From NCBI GenBank assembly GCA_029261195.1, contig JAJDBU010000049.1, positions 1-36,918 on the forward strand: a stretch of 36,918 bases of DNA, given 5' to 3'. This document shows, piece after piece, positions 26,667 through 34,525 of the stretch. Positions within the stretch are counted from its first letter, which is position 1; each line of letters starts with the position of its first letter. Origin of the DNA: Nitrospirota bacterium (GTDB taxonomy: Bacteria > Nitrospirota > Nitrospiria > SBBL01 > JAADHI01). The notes beneath the pieces are model-generated. The model did not search any database. It saw only the letters and a program-made list of their open reading frames with translations, and was not told the origin of the DNA. A program made the position numbers and the translations under genes.

Positions 26667-26972
26667 ATGCAGAGCATTCATTTATTTGTGTGTACCGGTT
26701 TAGCCTGCGCACTTGAGGGAGCTGAAGAGAACCTGGAAGCGCTTCAAAAGGGGCTTCAGCAATATAACCTCAAAAGAAAAATCCGGGTTTCTCTCGTTCG
26801 TTGCCTGGGACAATGCGGATATGGACCCAGCATGGTCGTCTATCCGGAAGGCATCTGGTACGCAAAATTAAACGAGGACGATATTGCCAAAGTCATTCAA
26901 AAACACCTCATCGAAGGAAAAGCCGTCACAGACCTGAGCCGCACCCCACTTGATACCGAAGACTCATTATAA
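26667..26972 (+). CDS. Thioredoxin-like [2Fe-2S] ferredoxin
   Basis: A small 101-residue electron carrier of the type related to the NuoE/HoxE C-terminal domain. The cluster ligands are visible as C-x4-C (VCTGLACALEGAEENLEALQ) and C-x3-C (RCLGQCGYGP), followed by the MVVYPEGIWYAKL strand. ATG 26667 is used because the ORF extension back to 26562 runs into the galE promoter and has no family resemblance. Its last six bases overlap the convergent glnD 3' end. The redox partner is unknown. Confidence 0.85.
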   Translation: MQSIHLFVCTGLACALEGAEENLEALQKGLQQYNLKRKIRVSLVRCLGQCGYGPSMVVYPEGIWYAKLNEDDIAKVIQKHLIEGKAVTDLSRTPLDTEDSL

Positions 26973-29579
26973 ACCTGTCCCCGCCCCGGAAAGCTGAGAC
27001 TGAATCCGCTGTCTCAAGTGATCCTTAATCTCTTGAATAAGCTCCGGATTGGTCAACTTTTTTTGATCCGGGCCCAGCACATAAAAAATGTCAACGACTT
27101 GATCAAGGCGCGTGGCAATCTTCGCCGAATACACAAAAAGTCCTAAATCAAAGAGGCTCTTGGCAATCATATAAAGAAGTCCTCTCCGATCCTTCGTAAA
27201 GATGTCGATGACCGTAAAAGAGTGAGAGCTATGGTTATCCACTTCAATACGGGGGGACTGCGACTTCACTTCCCCCTTTCGTTTCTTTGTGTAGCGGCGA
27301 CCCTTTTCAAAAAGATTCTCAACGCTCTCATCCCCGGTCAGAACCCGCTGCACCTCTTCTGAAATATCGGAGACCCGCCCCTCGGGAACCGTTTCTCTGT
27401 GATCCGGATCAATCACCTTGAAGGTATCAATGATAATGCCATTTGGATGAGTCCAGACTTGGGCACCCAGAATCTGGAGGCCTTTCGCTGCAAGGACACC
27501 GGTCATTTTTGAAAAAAGACCCGTTGCAATCCAATCATAGGCATACAGGGTATATTCGGTCACAACCTGATCGGACAAAAACCGCGCCTTCACCTGAATT
27601 GGATCGGTTTTGAGGCGAAACAGGGCGGATAGATCAATCAAAATTTTATCAAAAGAAGTAATCAATAAATATCGGTGTGTGAGTGAGGAGAGGATTTTAC
27701 TGATCCAGGCTGAGGGATACTTCCCTTCCACAGACTGATTTATTTTTGCTTTGATCTGCGCGACCTTTTGATGTTTCGGATCAAGGTCTTCCCCGGAGAG
27801 CAGTGCTGAGGTCGCTTTGTAGAGCCTGAGAAGGAAGTCACCCTTCCACTCCGTCCAGATACCGGGGGATGTGGCGCGGATATCCGCGCAGGTGAGAATG
27901 TAAAGTTTTTGAAGGAAAGCGATATGGGGAATTTCTTTCACAAACTGATGAAGTACCGGCTCATCTTCAAAGTCGCGAAAGAGGGCGACCTGAGAAAATC
28001 TCAAGTGCCGGCGAACGAGTAAAACCAAGTTATTCTGCTCCTCTTCACTATAAGAGAGATGACACGCAAGCTTCTCGGCCACCTTTGCACCGACCTCGCT
28101 GTGACTTTCTTTCCCTCCTTTACCAATATCATGAAGCAAAATAGCAATGTGCAAAATGTCTTTTCTTTTAATCCCCGCATAGACCATGTGGATCGACCCC
28201 GGCTCGTTCAGCATCCCTTCTGCCGTCTCAAGCACACGGAAGGTGTGCTCATCCACAGTAAAAGCATGAGAACGACTTTCCTGAACAAGACAGTGAATCT
28301 TTGAAAACTCGGGAATGATACGCCATAATAACTTCACTCGATGCATCACTCGAATCGTTTTCGCGATCCCGCCCGGTTCCGTCATGAGCGTTTTAAAGAG
28401 CGCCAGCGCCCCAGGCGCCAACAACACATCCTTTTTGCTTTCAGAAACCTGGTTCAAGACCTCCAGAATCGGGTCGGCTATACGGGCGGAATGGGTCTTT
28501 GCCAGCAGAAAAAGGCGCATCGCATTTTCATCATCTTCAAAAAACTGGAAGGGCCTTGAAGATTGAACTGAAATCTCCCCGGAAAAAAGTTGAAAACCCT
28601 TGGCGATCTGCTTTGTTTTCCAGGAACGACGCCACTTATCGCGGCGGCTGACCGGAAAGGCATCTCTCGTAAAACGATTGGAAATTTCCAATATTTTTTC
28701 GGCATGCATATAATATTCGTGCATCAAACCGCGACGATCGGAATATTTAAAAAAAGGGGCGACCTCTTCCTGAAATTCAATCGTCAGGAGATCTGAGACC
28801 TTTCCTGCAATGAAGTGAAGCTGATTTCTCAGCCGCCACAAAAAATTCTGAGCTTCGATCAAGCAAGTGTATTCAATCGTTGAAAGATGCCCCCACTGGT
28901 GAATCTGAGGGAGATGATGGGTGCGGTAGCGCACGGAAGCGATCCATTTAAGTGTATGGATATCACGCAAAGCCCCGGGACTCTGCTTGATATCCGGCTC
29001 TAGAAGGCAGGGGGTCGCGCCATACTCCTGCCGAACCTCTTCTCGTGCCTGTTTCAAATAGTGCAGCATTTTGACTAAATGTTTGTCGATTACCTTCTCA
29101 AAAAAGGTGGTGTGGAATGTTTTAAAAATACTCCGGTCACCATGAAGAAAACGGGACTCCAAAAGTGAAGTGGCGATGAGCCTGTCCTCTCGCGCCAGGA
29201 CAACCGACTCCTCCACCGTTCGGGCACTGTGACCGACTTTATAACCCAGATCCCACAGGATCCGCAGCAGTTCTGAAGTGGCAGCCTTTGATTCATCGGA
29301 TTCGGTCTCTGTAGATAAAAACATGAGATCGATGTCGGAAGCAGGTGAAAGCTGCTGTCGACCATAACCGCCGATGGCGATCATGGCACCGCCCCACTGC
29401 TGAGACAACACGGGATTGATCAGATGAAATCCCTTTCGAATAATCTCATCGGCCAGATCAGAGAGCGCCCTGACGACCGTAAGACCTCTGGCTCCGTTCT
29501 CATGCTGGAGACGAATTTCCTGATATTTTTCTGTATAGAGCAGACGGAGTTCCGCAATGATTTTATCGGATGGGGTCAT
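26967..29579 (-). CDS. glnD: Bifunctional [protein-PII] uridylyltransferase/uridylyl-removing enzyme GlnD
   Basis: Glutamine sensor that adds and removes UMP on PII protein. 870 residues in the standard order: nucleotidyltransferase with GGYGRQQLSPASDIDL (70-85; Asp 82 and 84), then the GlnD helical region with the GALRDIHTLKW block, an HD hydrolase domain (ILLHDIGKGG, near 485), and two ACT domains (about 690-760 and 795-860; KDRRGLLYMIAKSL in the second). It lies 16 bases after the toxin gene with no ribosome site visible, so it may be transcribed with the toxin-antitoxin pair or from a promoter inside it. No PII gene is in the window. Confidence 0.93.
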   Translation of the reverse strand: MTPSDKIIAELRLLYTEKYQEIRLQHENGARGLTVVRALSDLADEIIRKGFHLINPVLSQQWGGAMIAIGGYGRQQLSPASDIDLMFLSTETESDESKAATSELLRILWDLGYKVGHSARTVEESVVLAREDRLIATSLLESRFLHGDRSIFKTFHTTFFEKVIDKHLVKMLHYLKQAREEVRQEYGATPCLLEPDIKQSPGALRDIHTLKWIASVRYRTHHLPQIHQWGHLSTIEYTCLIEAQNFLWRLRNQLHFIAGKVSDLLTIEFQEEVAPFFKYSDRRGLMHEYYMHAEKILEISNRFTRDAFPVSRRDKWRRSWKTKQIAKGFQLFSGEISVQSSRPFQFFEDDENAMRLFLLAKTHSARIADPILEVLNQVSESKKDVLLAPGALALFKTLMTEPGGIAKTIRVMHRVKLLWRIIPEFSKIHCLVQESRSHAFTVDEHTFRVLETAEGMLNEPGSIHMVYAGIKRKDILHIAILLHDIGKGGKESHSEVGAKVAEKLACHLSYSEEEQNNLVLLVRRHLRFSQVALFRDFEDEPVLHQFVKEIPHIAFLQKLYILTCADIRATSPGIWTEWKGDFLLRLYKATSALLSGEDLDPKHQKVAQIKAKINQSVEGKYPSAWISKILSSLTHRYLLITSFDKILIDLSALFRLKTDPIQVKARFLSDQVVTEYTLYAYDWIATGLFSKMTGVLAAKGLQILGAQVWTHPNGIIIDTFKVIDPDHRETVPEGRVSDISEEVQRVLTGDESVENLFEKGRRYTKKRKGEVKSQSPRIEVDNHSSHSFTVIDIFTKDRRGLLYMIAKSLFDLGLFVYSAKIATRLDQVVDIFYVLGPDQKKLTNPELIQEIKDHLRQRIQSQLSGAGTGL

Positions 29580-29595
29580 TAACTTTTTGACTCAT

Positions 29596-29919
29596 TTACG
29601 TTAAACCGAGTTGGGCCTTGATCGCTACATCTATTCGGGCCATATCTGACTTTTCAACAAAACCATATTTCTGAATCAAGCGCAATTTACTAACAGTCAT
29701 TATCTGATCGGCCATCGCTTTCCCCTTTTTTCCCTTCACGGTAATGGACGACTCGCTTGGGTAAATACGACCTGTCTTGCTCGACAAAGGGATCACCTGA
29801 ACTCGATTCAAGAATTTATTGGATAGGTCATTGCTAATGATCACTGCCGGACGCTTCTTCTTAATTTCTCCTCCGATGGAGGGATCAAACTGAATCCACC
29901 AAACCTCACCACGTTTCAT
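29596..29919 (-). CDS. MazF/PemK-family toxin (endoribonuclease)
   Basis: 107 residues. Family blocks are MKRGEVWWIQFDPSIGGEIK, KKRPAVIISND (with the conserved Arg), VQVIPLSSKTG and KGKAMADQIMTVSKLRL. MazF proteins cut mRNA at short single-stranded sites. ATG 29919 follows GGAG by nine bases and overlaps the antitoxin gene by 14 bases; an upstream in-frame TTG at 29943 is less likely. It forms the second gene of the pair. Confidence 0.88.
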   Translation of the reverse strand: MKRGEVWWIQFDPSIGGEIKKKRPAVIISNDLSNKFLNRVQVIPLSSKTGRIYPSESSITVKGKKGKAMADQIMTVSKLRLIQKYGFVEKSDMARIDVAIKAQLGLT

Positions 29920-30145
29920 CGGCGCTGTCTCCGAAGTCTCCAATAACGGCCTCTGAGCATTGCAAAGCTTCCGCTTCGCGCTCTTCTTCTTTGGCCATTT
30001 CTTTATATGCGGCTTCTAAGCGGGGTTTTATAACATGAGGGCGGACCAGTTTTTCAACAAAACGGCTGATCTTTCCGGGACCAATCACTTCTCGCAAACC
30101 CTGATAGACCTCTTCGTCAAGCGTAATCGTTAGTTTCTTTTGCAT
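29906..30145 (-). CDS. MazE-like antitoxin (ribbon-helix-helix type)
   Basis: 79 residues. MQKKLTITLDEEVYQGLREV with KISRFVEKLV gives the beta-strand plus two helices of an RHH DNA-binding fold; the acidic C-terminal tail (EMAKEEEREAEALQ) would wrap the toxin. ATG 30145 follows a GGGGGG run. The gene overlaps mazF, the normal antitoxin-toxin arrangement. As usual the complex is expected to repress its own promoter. Confidence 0.82.
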   Translation of the reverse strand: MQKKLTITLDEEVYQGLREVIGPGKISRFVEKLVRPHVIKPRLEAAYKEMAKEEEREAEALQCSEAVIGDFGDSADETW

Positions 30146-30162
30146 GATGCGTCCCCCCAAAA

Positions 30163-30209
30163 ACACGTATACTACACGTATCTTATCCTCTTGCTCGTGA
30201 AAAGTCCAA
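30163..30209 (-). promoter_or_regulatory. Promoter and candidate operator of the toxin-antitoxin pair
   Basis: On the minus strand TTGGAC (30209-30204), an 18-base spacer and TAAGAT (30185-30180) look like a promoter. Two direct repeats of ACACGTAT (plus strand, 30163-30170 and 30174-30181, 11 bp apart) cover the -10 edge and start point, a suitable place for autorepression by the RHH antitoxin. Confidence 0.5.
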
Positions 30210-30284
30210 TTTTTTGTAGCCGTCTTGTTTTTCGCTTGTCGTTACCGCTATATTTTGTTCGCCCCTTGGAGATTAAAATTACAC

Positions 30285-30749
30285 GTGGATCTTTTTGAAG
30301 AATTTCTTCAATTAACAGAACAATTTGAGAGGGAACAGATTGAATACGCGCTCTGTGGCGGATTGGCAATGGCAGTCTATGCCTATCCCAGAGCGACGAT
30401 TGATATCGATATATTGATTGAAACCAAAACTTTGGAAAAAGCGAAAAAAACGGCAATGGCCTTAGGTTATGCTTTCGACGCCGGTTTAATGTCTTTTAAA
30501 GACGGGAAAATTCAGATCTATCGATTAACAAAAGTGCCGCCAGAGACCGGCGATGCTTTGGCCCTGGATATGCTCTTGGTGACCCCTGAAATTAAAGCGG
30601 TCTGGGAGGGGAAACAAATCTTGGATTGGGAGAAAGGGAAATTGCCTGTCGTTTCTCCCGAGGGACTGATTCATCTTAAATCCCTCCGCCAAAGCGGACA
30701 GGATCAGGATGACATTAAATATTTACGAAAGATGCTCAATGAAGGTTGA
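30285..30749 (+). CDS. AbiEii-like nucleotidyltransferase (minimal, orphan type)
   Basis: 154 residues from GTG 30285. The nucleotidyltransferase signature is intact: CGGLAMAVYAYPRATIDIDI, meaning GG followed by DxD, with the third strand Asp in ALDMLLV. The C-terminal part (VVSPEGLIHLKSLRQSGQDQ, DDIKYLR) matches the helical end of DUF6036/AbiEii-type proteins. Such enzymes include toxins of abortive-infection systems, but many have no known role. The ribosome site is weak (GGAG 13 bases upstream). It is divergent from the MazEF-type pair and overlaps the following small ORF by 11 bases. Confidence 0.75.
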   Translation: MDLFEEFLQLTEQFEREQIEYALCGGLAMAVYAYPRATIDIDILIETKTLEKAKKTAMALGYAFDAGLMSFKDGKIQIYRLTKVPPETGDALALDMLLVTPEIKAVWEGKQILDWEKGKLPVVSPEGLIHLKSLRQSGQDQDDIKYLRKMLNEG

Positions 30750-30912
30750 CATGTCTCCACAAGCGATTTCAAAACGTTTCAAACAGTGCAGCGAGCTGAG
30801 ACGGCTCTGCATTGCGCTTGCAGGACCCCGCGCCAAGAAACAAGAGCCTGAGCAGCCATCCCTTCTCTCGGGCACAAAACCGATTCCTCCCGCCAAGACC
30901 TCCGCTTCCTGA
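30739..30912 (+). CDS. Small basic protein overlapping the nucleotidyltransferase gene
   Basis: 57 residues (MKVDMSPQAISKRFKQCSEL...). Its ATG lies inside the end of the nucleotidyltransferase gene, so translation is probably coupled. A predicted helix with the pattern SPQAISKRFKQCSELRRLCI is followed by a Pro/Ser-rich tail. I recall similar short frames behind other AbiEii-like genes but cannot prove it; it could be the cognate antitoxin or partner. No known domain. Confidence 0.5.
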   Translation: MKVDMSPQAISKRFKQCSELRRLCIALAGPRAKKQEPEQPSLLSGTKPIPPAKTSAS

Positions 30913-30979
30913 TCAATATCTGCGCCAGGCACCTCGGAGAATCAAGGTGATGAGTCAATAAAAGATTTGCCCTCTTCAT

Positions 30980-31399
30980 TTACCGATCAGGCCGGTTTGC
31001 ATAGGTGGCCTTGTGTTCTCCTGATTTTTCCAAGATCTTGATTCGTTCTTCTAAGGCAGAAATGGACTTCTGTTGTGCCTGTACAACCTTGGTCAAAACA
31101 GCGACGATGTCCATTGGGATAATCCCTTTTCTTTCAGGCGTTGAGACCAGTTCCGGAACGTCCTCTGCGATAAACCCAACTTGGAGATCCTTATTCTCAT
31201 CGCTCTTGTAGCGAAATGTCACTGGGTCCAATGCCTCCAGGGTCTTCATCGCTTCGTTCAACGGGAGTTTAGCGATATTATACTTGAATGCTCTGGATGA
31301 GGAGACCCCACCCATCGCAAAAATAGTGCCTTCGACACGAAGCTTCGAAATTAGCGCGTTCCCGCCGATGCCGACGTTACCGTCAGTTGTAATCGTCAA
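30980..31399 (-). CDS. C-terminal S74-type intramolecular chaperone domain (detached by a frameshift)
   Basis: 139 residues from a TTG, in the +1 frame relative to the large fibre gene just upstream. SSRAFKYNIAKLP (about 33-45), LEALDPVTFRYKSDENKDLQ and VGFIAEDVPELV are the hallmark of the peptidase S74 / tail-spike chaperone domain, which trimerises fibres and cuts itself off at the Ser of the S-R motif. A coiled coil (VVQAQQKSISALEERIKILE) ends the protein, as usual. It has no ribosome site and begins with the continuation of the beta-repeat sequence (TDGNVGIGGN), so it is the 3' part of the gene at 31434-32999, not an independent gene. Confidence 0.8.
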   Translation of the reverse strand: MTITTDGNVGIGGNALISKLRVEGTIFAMGGVSSSRAFKYNIAKLPLNEAMKTLEALDPVTFRYKSDENKDLQVGFIAEDVPELVSTPERKGIIPMDIVAVLTKVVQAQQKSISALEERIKILEKSGEHKATYANRPDR

Positions 31400-31433
31400 T
31401 CGTTCCGTCCCGGTTGTGTTAATATTCGATTGA

Positions 31434-32999
31434 TCAAAAATACGAAAGAGGCCATGTCTTGCTTATAACCCCACCATCTTGGGCCAGCGTCAAACGACTG
31501 GTCGCAACAATCTCTCCATTCACGTCCAAAGACCTCCTTGGCGTCGTCGTCCCGATGCCGATGTTGCCTGTGGATTTTCTTAATACCATCTTCGGATTTC
31601 CTGTTCCATTGTTACCTGCATGAAATTCCAATCTATCAGTAGAAATACCCAATCCATAAAAGTCTGTACCTGCATTATTTTGGAAAACTGCTAACTTTCT
31701 GCCACCGCCTGAACCCAGATCCAAAAGATTATTCGGACTCGTGGTCCCGATGCCGACGAAGCCACCAAAAATACCTGTCCCTGTGATGTTTAAGTGGCCG
31801 GTGTTTGCCGTACCGGGAGTCGCTCCTTGCAGCTTCACAGCCTTCGGGTCGGTCTCTGAGGTAAGTCCCGTATTATCTATACCATCTGCAAAACCCGCAG
31901 GTTTCCCCGCAAGCTTTGACCAGGAAACTCCATCTTTTACAGATGCCAATACGGTCGGATCAGTCTCTGAGGTAAGTCCCGAGTCATCAACGCCATCGGC
32001 AAAACCTATGGGAATCCCTGCAAGCTCTGACCAGGAAACCCCATCTTTTACAGATGCCAATACGGTCGGATCGGTCTCTGCGGTAAGTCCCGTATCATCA
32101 ACTCCATCGGCAAAACCGGGAGGGACGCTTTTTAGTTGTGTCCAGTCCATAGGATTGGTTGCGGAGTTGAGCGTACCGGTGGTACCAAGAACATTAAGTT
32201 CACTTTGCGTGGCTGCATCAAAGGCCAGATCTCCGGTGGTCACCGTCCCATCAATGATTTCCGTTGAATCCACACAAGGACTGGTACAGATCAAATCACT
32301 TGGGGTTCCTCCGGTATTATCAACGCCATCGGCAAAATCTGCGGGAATCCCTGCAAGTTCCGCCCAGGAAACCCCATCTTTTACAGACACCGCTACAGTC
32401 GGATCGGATTCTGAAGTAATTCCCGTATCATCAAGGTTATCTGCAAAACCGGGAGGGACGCTTTTTAGCTGTGTCCAGTCAATGGGATTGGCGGGATCAT
32501 TGATTGTCCCAGAGGCACCCAGACTTACCACCGAATCAGCAATCTCGGCCCGATAAGCATAAGGCACGCTCACCAGTTGACGGTCGGGCACGAGGAGTTC
32601 GCCATCAAACCAGATCCGGAGAAATGTTTCGGGGTTGCCAAAAACAGCGCTTGGAATTGCGGTCATGTTCGCAAGTGTCGCGACATCCCCCAGCTTAAGC
32701 GAGAAAACCCCATTGGCGACCGTGAGGGTGACGGAGGCAATCGGCATGCTCCCGTCTACTGATGTACCATCATTCGACCAAAAGGTTCTACAATTGGAAG
32801 GCGTGGCAGCAACGCAGTCGGCGTGCCCGTTAATAATCGCAAACTTAAACTGACCCTCCACGTTTAAGGGGGTTCCCAGCGAGTCTCTCACGGTTCCACT
32901 GTGGGGGATCATGAGGGGGATTCCCGCGCCCCAGGCACTTGCCTGTGTTAAAATAAAGAGCATTGTCACGCTAATTAGACGTTGTCTGCCTGTATTCAT
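31434..32999 (-). CDS. Secreted repeat-rich fibre-like protein (frameshifted before its chaperone domain)
   Basis: 521 residues from ATG 32999, which follows AAGGAGGCGATC. There is a signal peptide (basic RQR, hydrophobic core, cleavage near WGAG), then a region of about 110 residues (VPYAYRAEIAD ends it) common at the start of such fibres, then repeats SWSELAGIPxGFADGVDDxG-LTSETDPTV, then beta-helix-like GIGTTSP / GIGTTTP segments. The frame stops in TATTTTTGA at 31434. Removing one T from the T5 run joins it in frame to SNINTTGTERLTITTDGN and the S74 domain. The complete protein would be about 670 residues. Part of an operon with the two genes upstream; the likely location is the cell surface. 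Confidence 0.78.
   Translation of the reverse strand: MNTGRQRLISVTMLFILTQASAWGAGIPLMIPHSGTVRDSLGTPLNVEGQFKFAIINGHADCVAATPSNCRTFWSNDGTSVDGSMPIASVTLTVANGVFSLKLGDVATLANMTAIPSAVFGNPETFLRIWFDGELLVPDRQLVSVPYAYRAEIADSVVSLGASGTINDPANPIDWTQLKSVPPGFADNLDDTGITSESDPTVAVSVKDGVSWAELAGIPADFADGVDNTGGTPSDLICTSPCVDSTEIIDGTVTTGDLAFDAATQSELNVLGTTGTLNSATNPMDWTQLKSVPPGFADGVDDTGLTAETDPTVLASVKDGVSWSELAGIPIGFADGVDDSGLTSETDPTVLASVKDGVSWSKLAGKPAGFADGIDNTGLTSETDPKAVKLQGATPGTANTGHLNITGTGIFGGFVGIGTTSPNNLLDLGSGGGRKLAVFQNNAGTDFYGLGISTDRLEFHAGNNGTGNPKMVLRKSTGNIGIGTTTPRRSLDVNGEIVATSRLTLAQDGGVISKTWPLSYF
31870..32480 (-). repeat. Imperfect internal repeats of the fibre gene
   Basis: Blocks encoding KDGVSWxxLAGxPxxFADGxDxTG, with ETDPTVxASV between them, occur near 31875-31960, 31985-32075 and 32310-32400; the related TQLKSVPPGFADxxDDTG occurs near 32085-32145 and 32420-32480. 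The DNA copies are nearly identical over tens of bases, so recombination could change the copy number. Confidence 0.75.
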
Positions 33000-33124
33000 G
33001 ATCGCCTCCTTCATTATTTAAAATGGACCTTATAAGCCTGAGGTCATGATATAGCTTGCACTTTTTGATTGGTCTGGGGATGGTCCTCCCGCTTTCATAC
33101 TGTAACTTGCACTACTTGATGTCC

Positions 33125-33772
33125 CTACGACGGCTGCCCCCCAAGCGGAGAGATTCCAGCGATATCTGTCATCGCATAGCTTGATGAAAACCTGAATATT
33201 TCTGCCGGCGGTTTGGAACTTGCGAGTTGGTGATTAGTTCCGAATTGCAGCTCTGCCAGATTTGTAAAACCATCGCCATCATCATCCAGAAACGTAAGTG
33301 AAGCAAATCCGACTGACGCTGTTGCATTCTCACTCACAACACCCTGTGATGTTTCGGTCGCAACCAGAACACCATTAAGGCTGTAGCGGATTGTAAAGGT
33401 GTAAGCGCCTGTCAGGAGTCCATCGACCCTACCACTCAATTGGTGGGTATCAGTATCGATGAAAAGTGGCTCTGTCCGGTCAACCGTGCCGTCATCTTTA
33501 ACAATCTGCACTTCTGCGCTAAGACCCACTCTATGTTTTTGAAGTGGTTTTGGAAGGGCCGTAGAGAATTCGCCACCGGCAGTCATAGAGCCGGACCCGG
33601 ATGATTGCCGGTTTGATGTCTCTCCACATCCATAAAAGAAAAGAAAAAAGGACAAGATCGCTACAATGGGATAAAGGCGATTCTTGAGAGAAAACGCCCC
33701 GTTTCCCAGCATGACCATGCTCACCCTTGTAGAAGGTTGTCTGCAATGTTTGCGTGATAATTTCATATCCAT
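33125..33772 (-). CDS. Lipoprotein with a calcium-type DxDxDG motif (3' end frameshifted)
   Basis: 215 residues from ATG 33772 after AAGGAGGG. A long basic N-region and a hydrophobic stretch end in the lipobox FFYGC, so Cys 50 or so would be lipidated. A beta-sandwich-like region (QLSGRVDGLLTGAYTFTIRY) follows, then DDDGDGFTNLAELQFGTN, a thrombospondin type 3/dockerin-like calcium site. The frame stops at 33125 after a G6 run (33137-33142 on the plus strand). One extra G would continue it as AAVVGTSSSASYSMKAGG and on to a TAA at 33030-33032, completing a repeat (SSSYAMTDIAG ... SASYSMKAGG ... SASYIMTSG). I regard the real 3' end as 33030. Second gene of the secreted-protein operon. Confidence 0.72.
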   Translation of the reverse strand: MDMKLSRKHCRQPSTRVSMVMLGNGAFSLKNRLYPIVAILSFFLFFYGCGETSNRQSSGSGSMTAGGEFSTALPKPLQKHRVGLSAEVQIVKDDGTVDRTEPLFIDTDTHQLSGRVDGLLTGAYTFTIRYSLNGVLVATETSQGVVSENATASVGFASLTFLDDDGDGFTNLAELQFGTNHQLASSKPPAEIFRFSSSYAMTDIAGISPLGGQPS

Positions 33773-33788
33773 CTATTCCCTCCTTCCC

Positions 33789-34283
33789 TTAGGGGGTCGC
33801 ACCCGAAAACTCGACCGATCCGGTTGCGGCTTCCTCACCGCCGCCACCTCCCGCTGCGGCCACGCCGCCTCCGACGACGACCAATGCAAGTGTCCAGACC
33901 CACCACTTTTTATACCAGGGTTTTTCAAGTGTTTTTCCGGTTCTTAATGCAATGGACTCTCTTTCCGTGGGAAAGAATTCCTCTGTGAGAACCGGCGCGG
34001 TCTCTTTTGGGGCCAGAGGCTTTTTGACTTCTTCTCCAACTGTGCGGTAAAAAAGGGTAACCTTGCCGACGCCGACATTATCTGTGATCTTCGCCATGAA
34101 TCTAAAGGACGACCCGGAGGTAATCGCTTGGCCGGGAGGCTCGTGCCGAATGACCGGGGCAAATAAATCGGCATCGGCTGGAAAATTCAAACCTTGCGCC
34201 CAAACGGGAATGAGGGGGAGAAGAACAACGACATAAAAGGAGACAACAAAGAGCAGAGCAGCCCTGCTTTTGATCGGTTTCAT
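33789..34283 (-). CDS. Secreted, C-terminally membrane-anchored beta-sandwich protein
   Basis: 164 residues. Signal peptide to about residue 29 (VWAQ), then a short fibronectin/Ig-like stretch (ITSGSSFRFMAKITDNVGVG, KVTLFYRTVGEE). A linker leads to a C-terminal helix, WVWTLALVVVGGGVAAAGGG, after the basic KKWW. The family is recognisable only as proteins with a 'potential reversal of charge distribution' domain, of no known function. GAGGTGG gives a strong ribosome site. First gene of an operon with the lipoprotein and the fibre protein (16 bases to the lipoprotein). Shorter than such proteins usually seem; an internal deletion is possible. Confidence 0.65.
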   Translation of the reverse strand: MKPIKSRAALLFVVSFYVVVLLPLIPVWAQGLNFPADADLFAPVIRHEPPGQAITSGSSFRFMAKITDNVGVGKVTLFYRTVGEEVKKPLAPKETAPVLTEEFFPTERESIALRTGKTLEKPWYKKWWVWTLALVVVGGGVAAAGGGGGEEAATGSVEFSGATP

Positions 34284-34525
34284 AACACCACCTCATTTAA
34301 AATACTAGCCCGTAAACACTCATTTTTTTCAGGCTTGAATTGGGCTAAGAAGCTATTTGACGGGTCATTTAAGACGGATTTCAGCATGATAGAAACACCT
34401 ACTTTCCAGTAATAGTCACTGCTGTTCAGCATCGACATAATATTAAAATAAAGTCAATCGCAGAAAGCAATTTTTAACAGTAATATAGTAAGATAGGCGA
34501 AGGCAGGGTGCTTCGTTTAGAGCTC
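34284..34525. other. Upstream region of the secreted-protein operon
   Basis: An AT-rich region with no gene I can support. It must contain the minus-strand promoter of the operon starting at 34283; several AT-rich hexamers are possible and none is clearly best. Confidence 0.4.

Noticed and set aside
31430-31445. Programmed +1 frameshift of the RF2 type in the fibre gene
   Set aside because: TTT-TGA could allow slippage, but there is no Shine-Dalgarno-like stimulator just upstream, and a one-base error or mutation in T5 explains it more simply; kept only as an alternative.
31741-32556. 271-codon plus-strand frame antisense to the fibre gene
   Set aside because: Its repeats are just the reverse complement of the fibre repeats; no start signals or domain.
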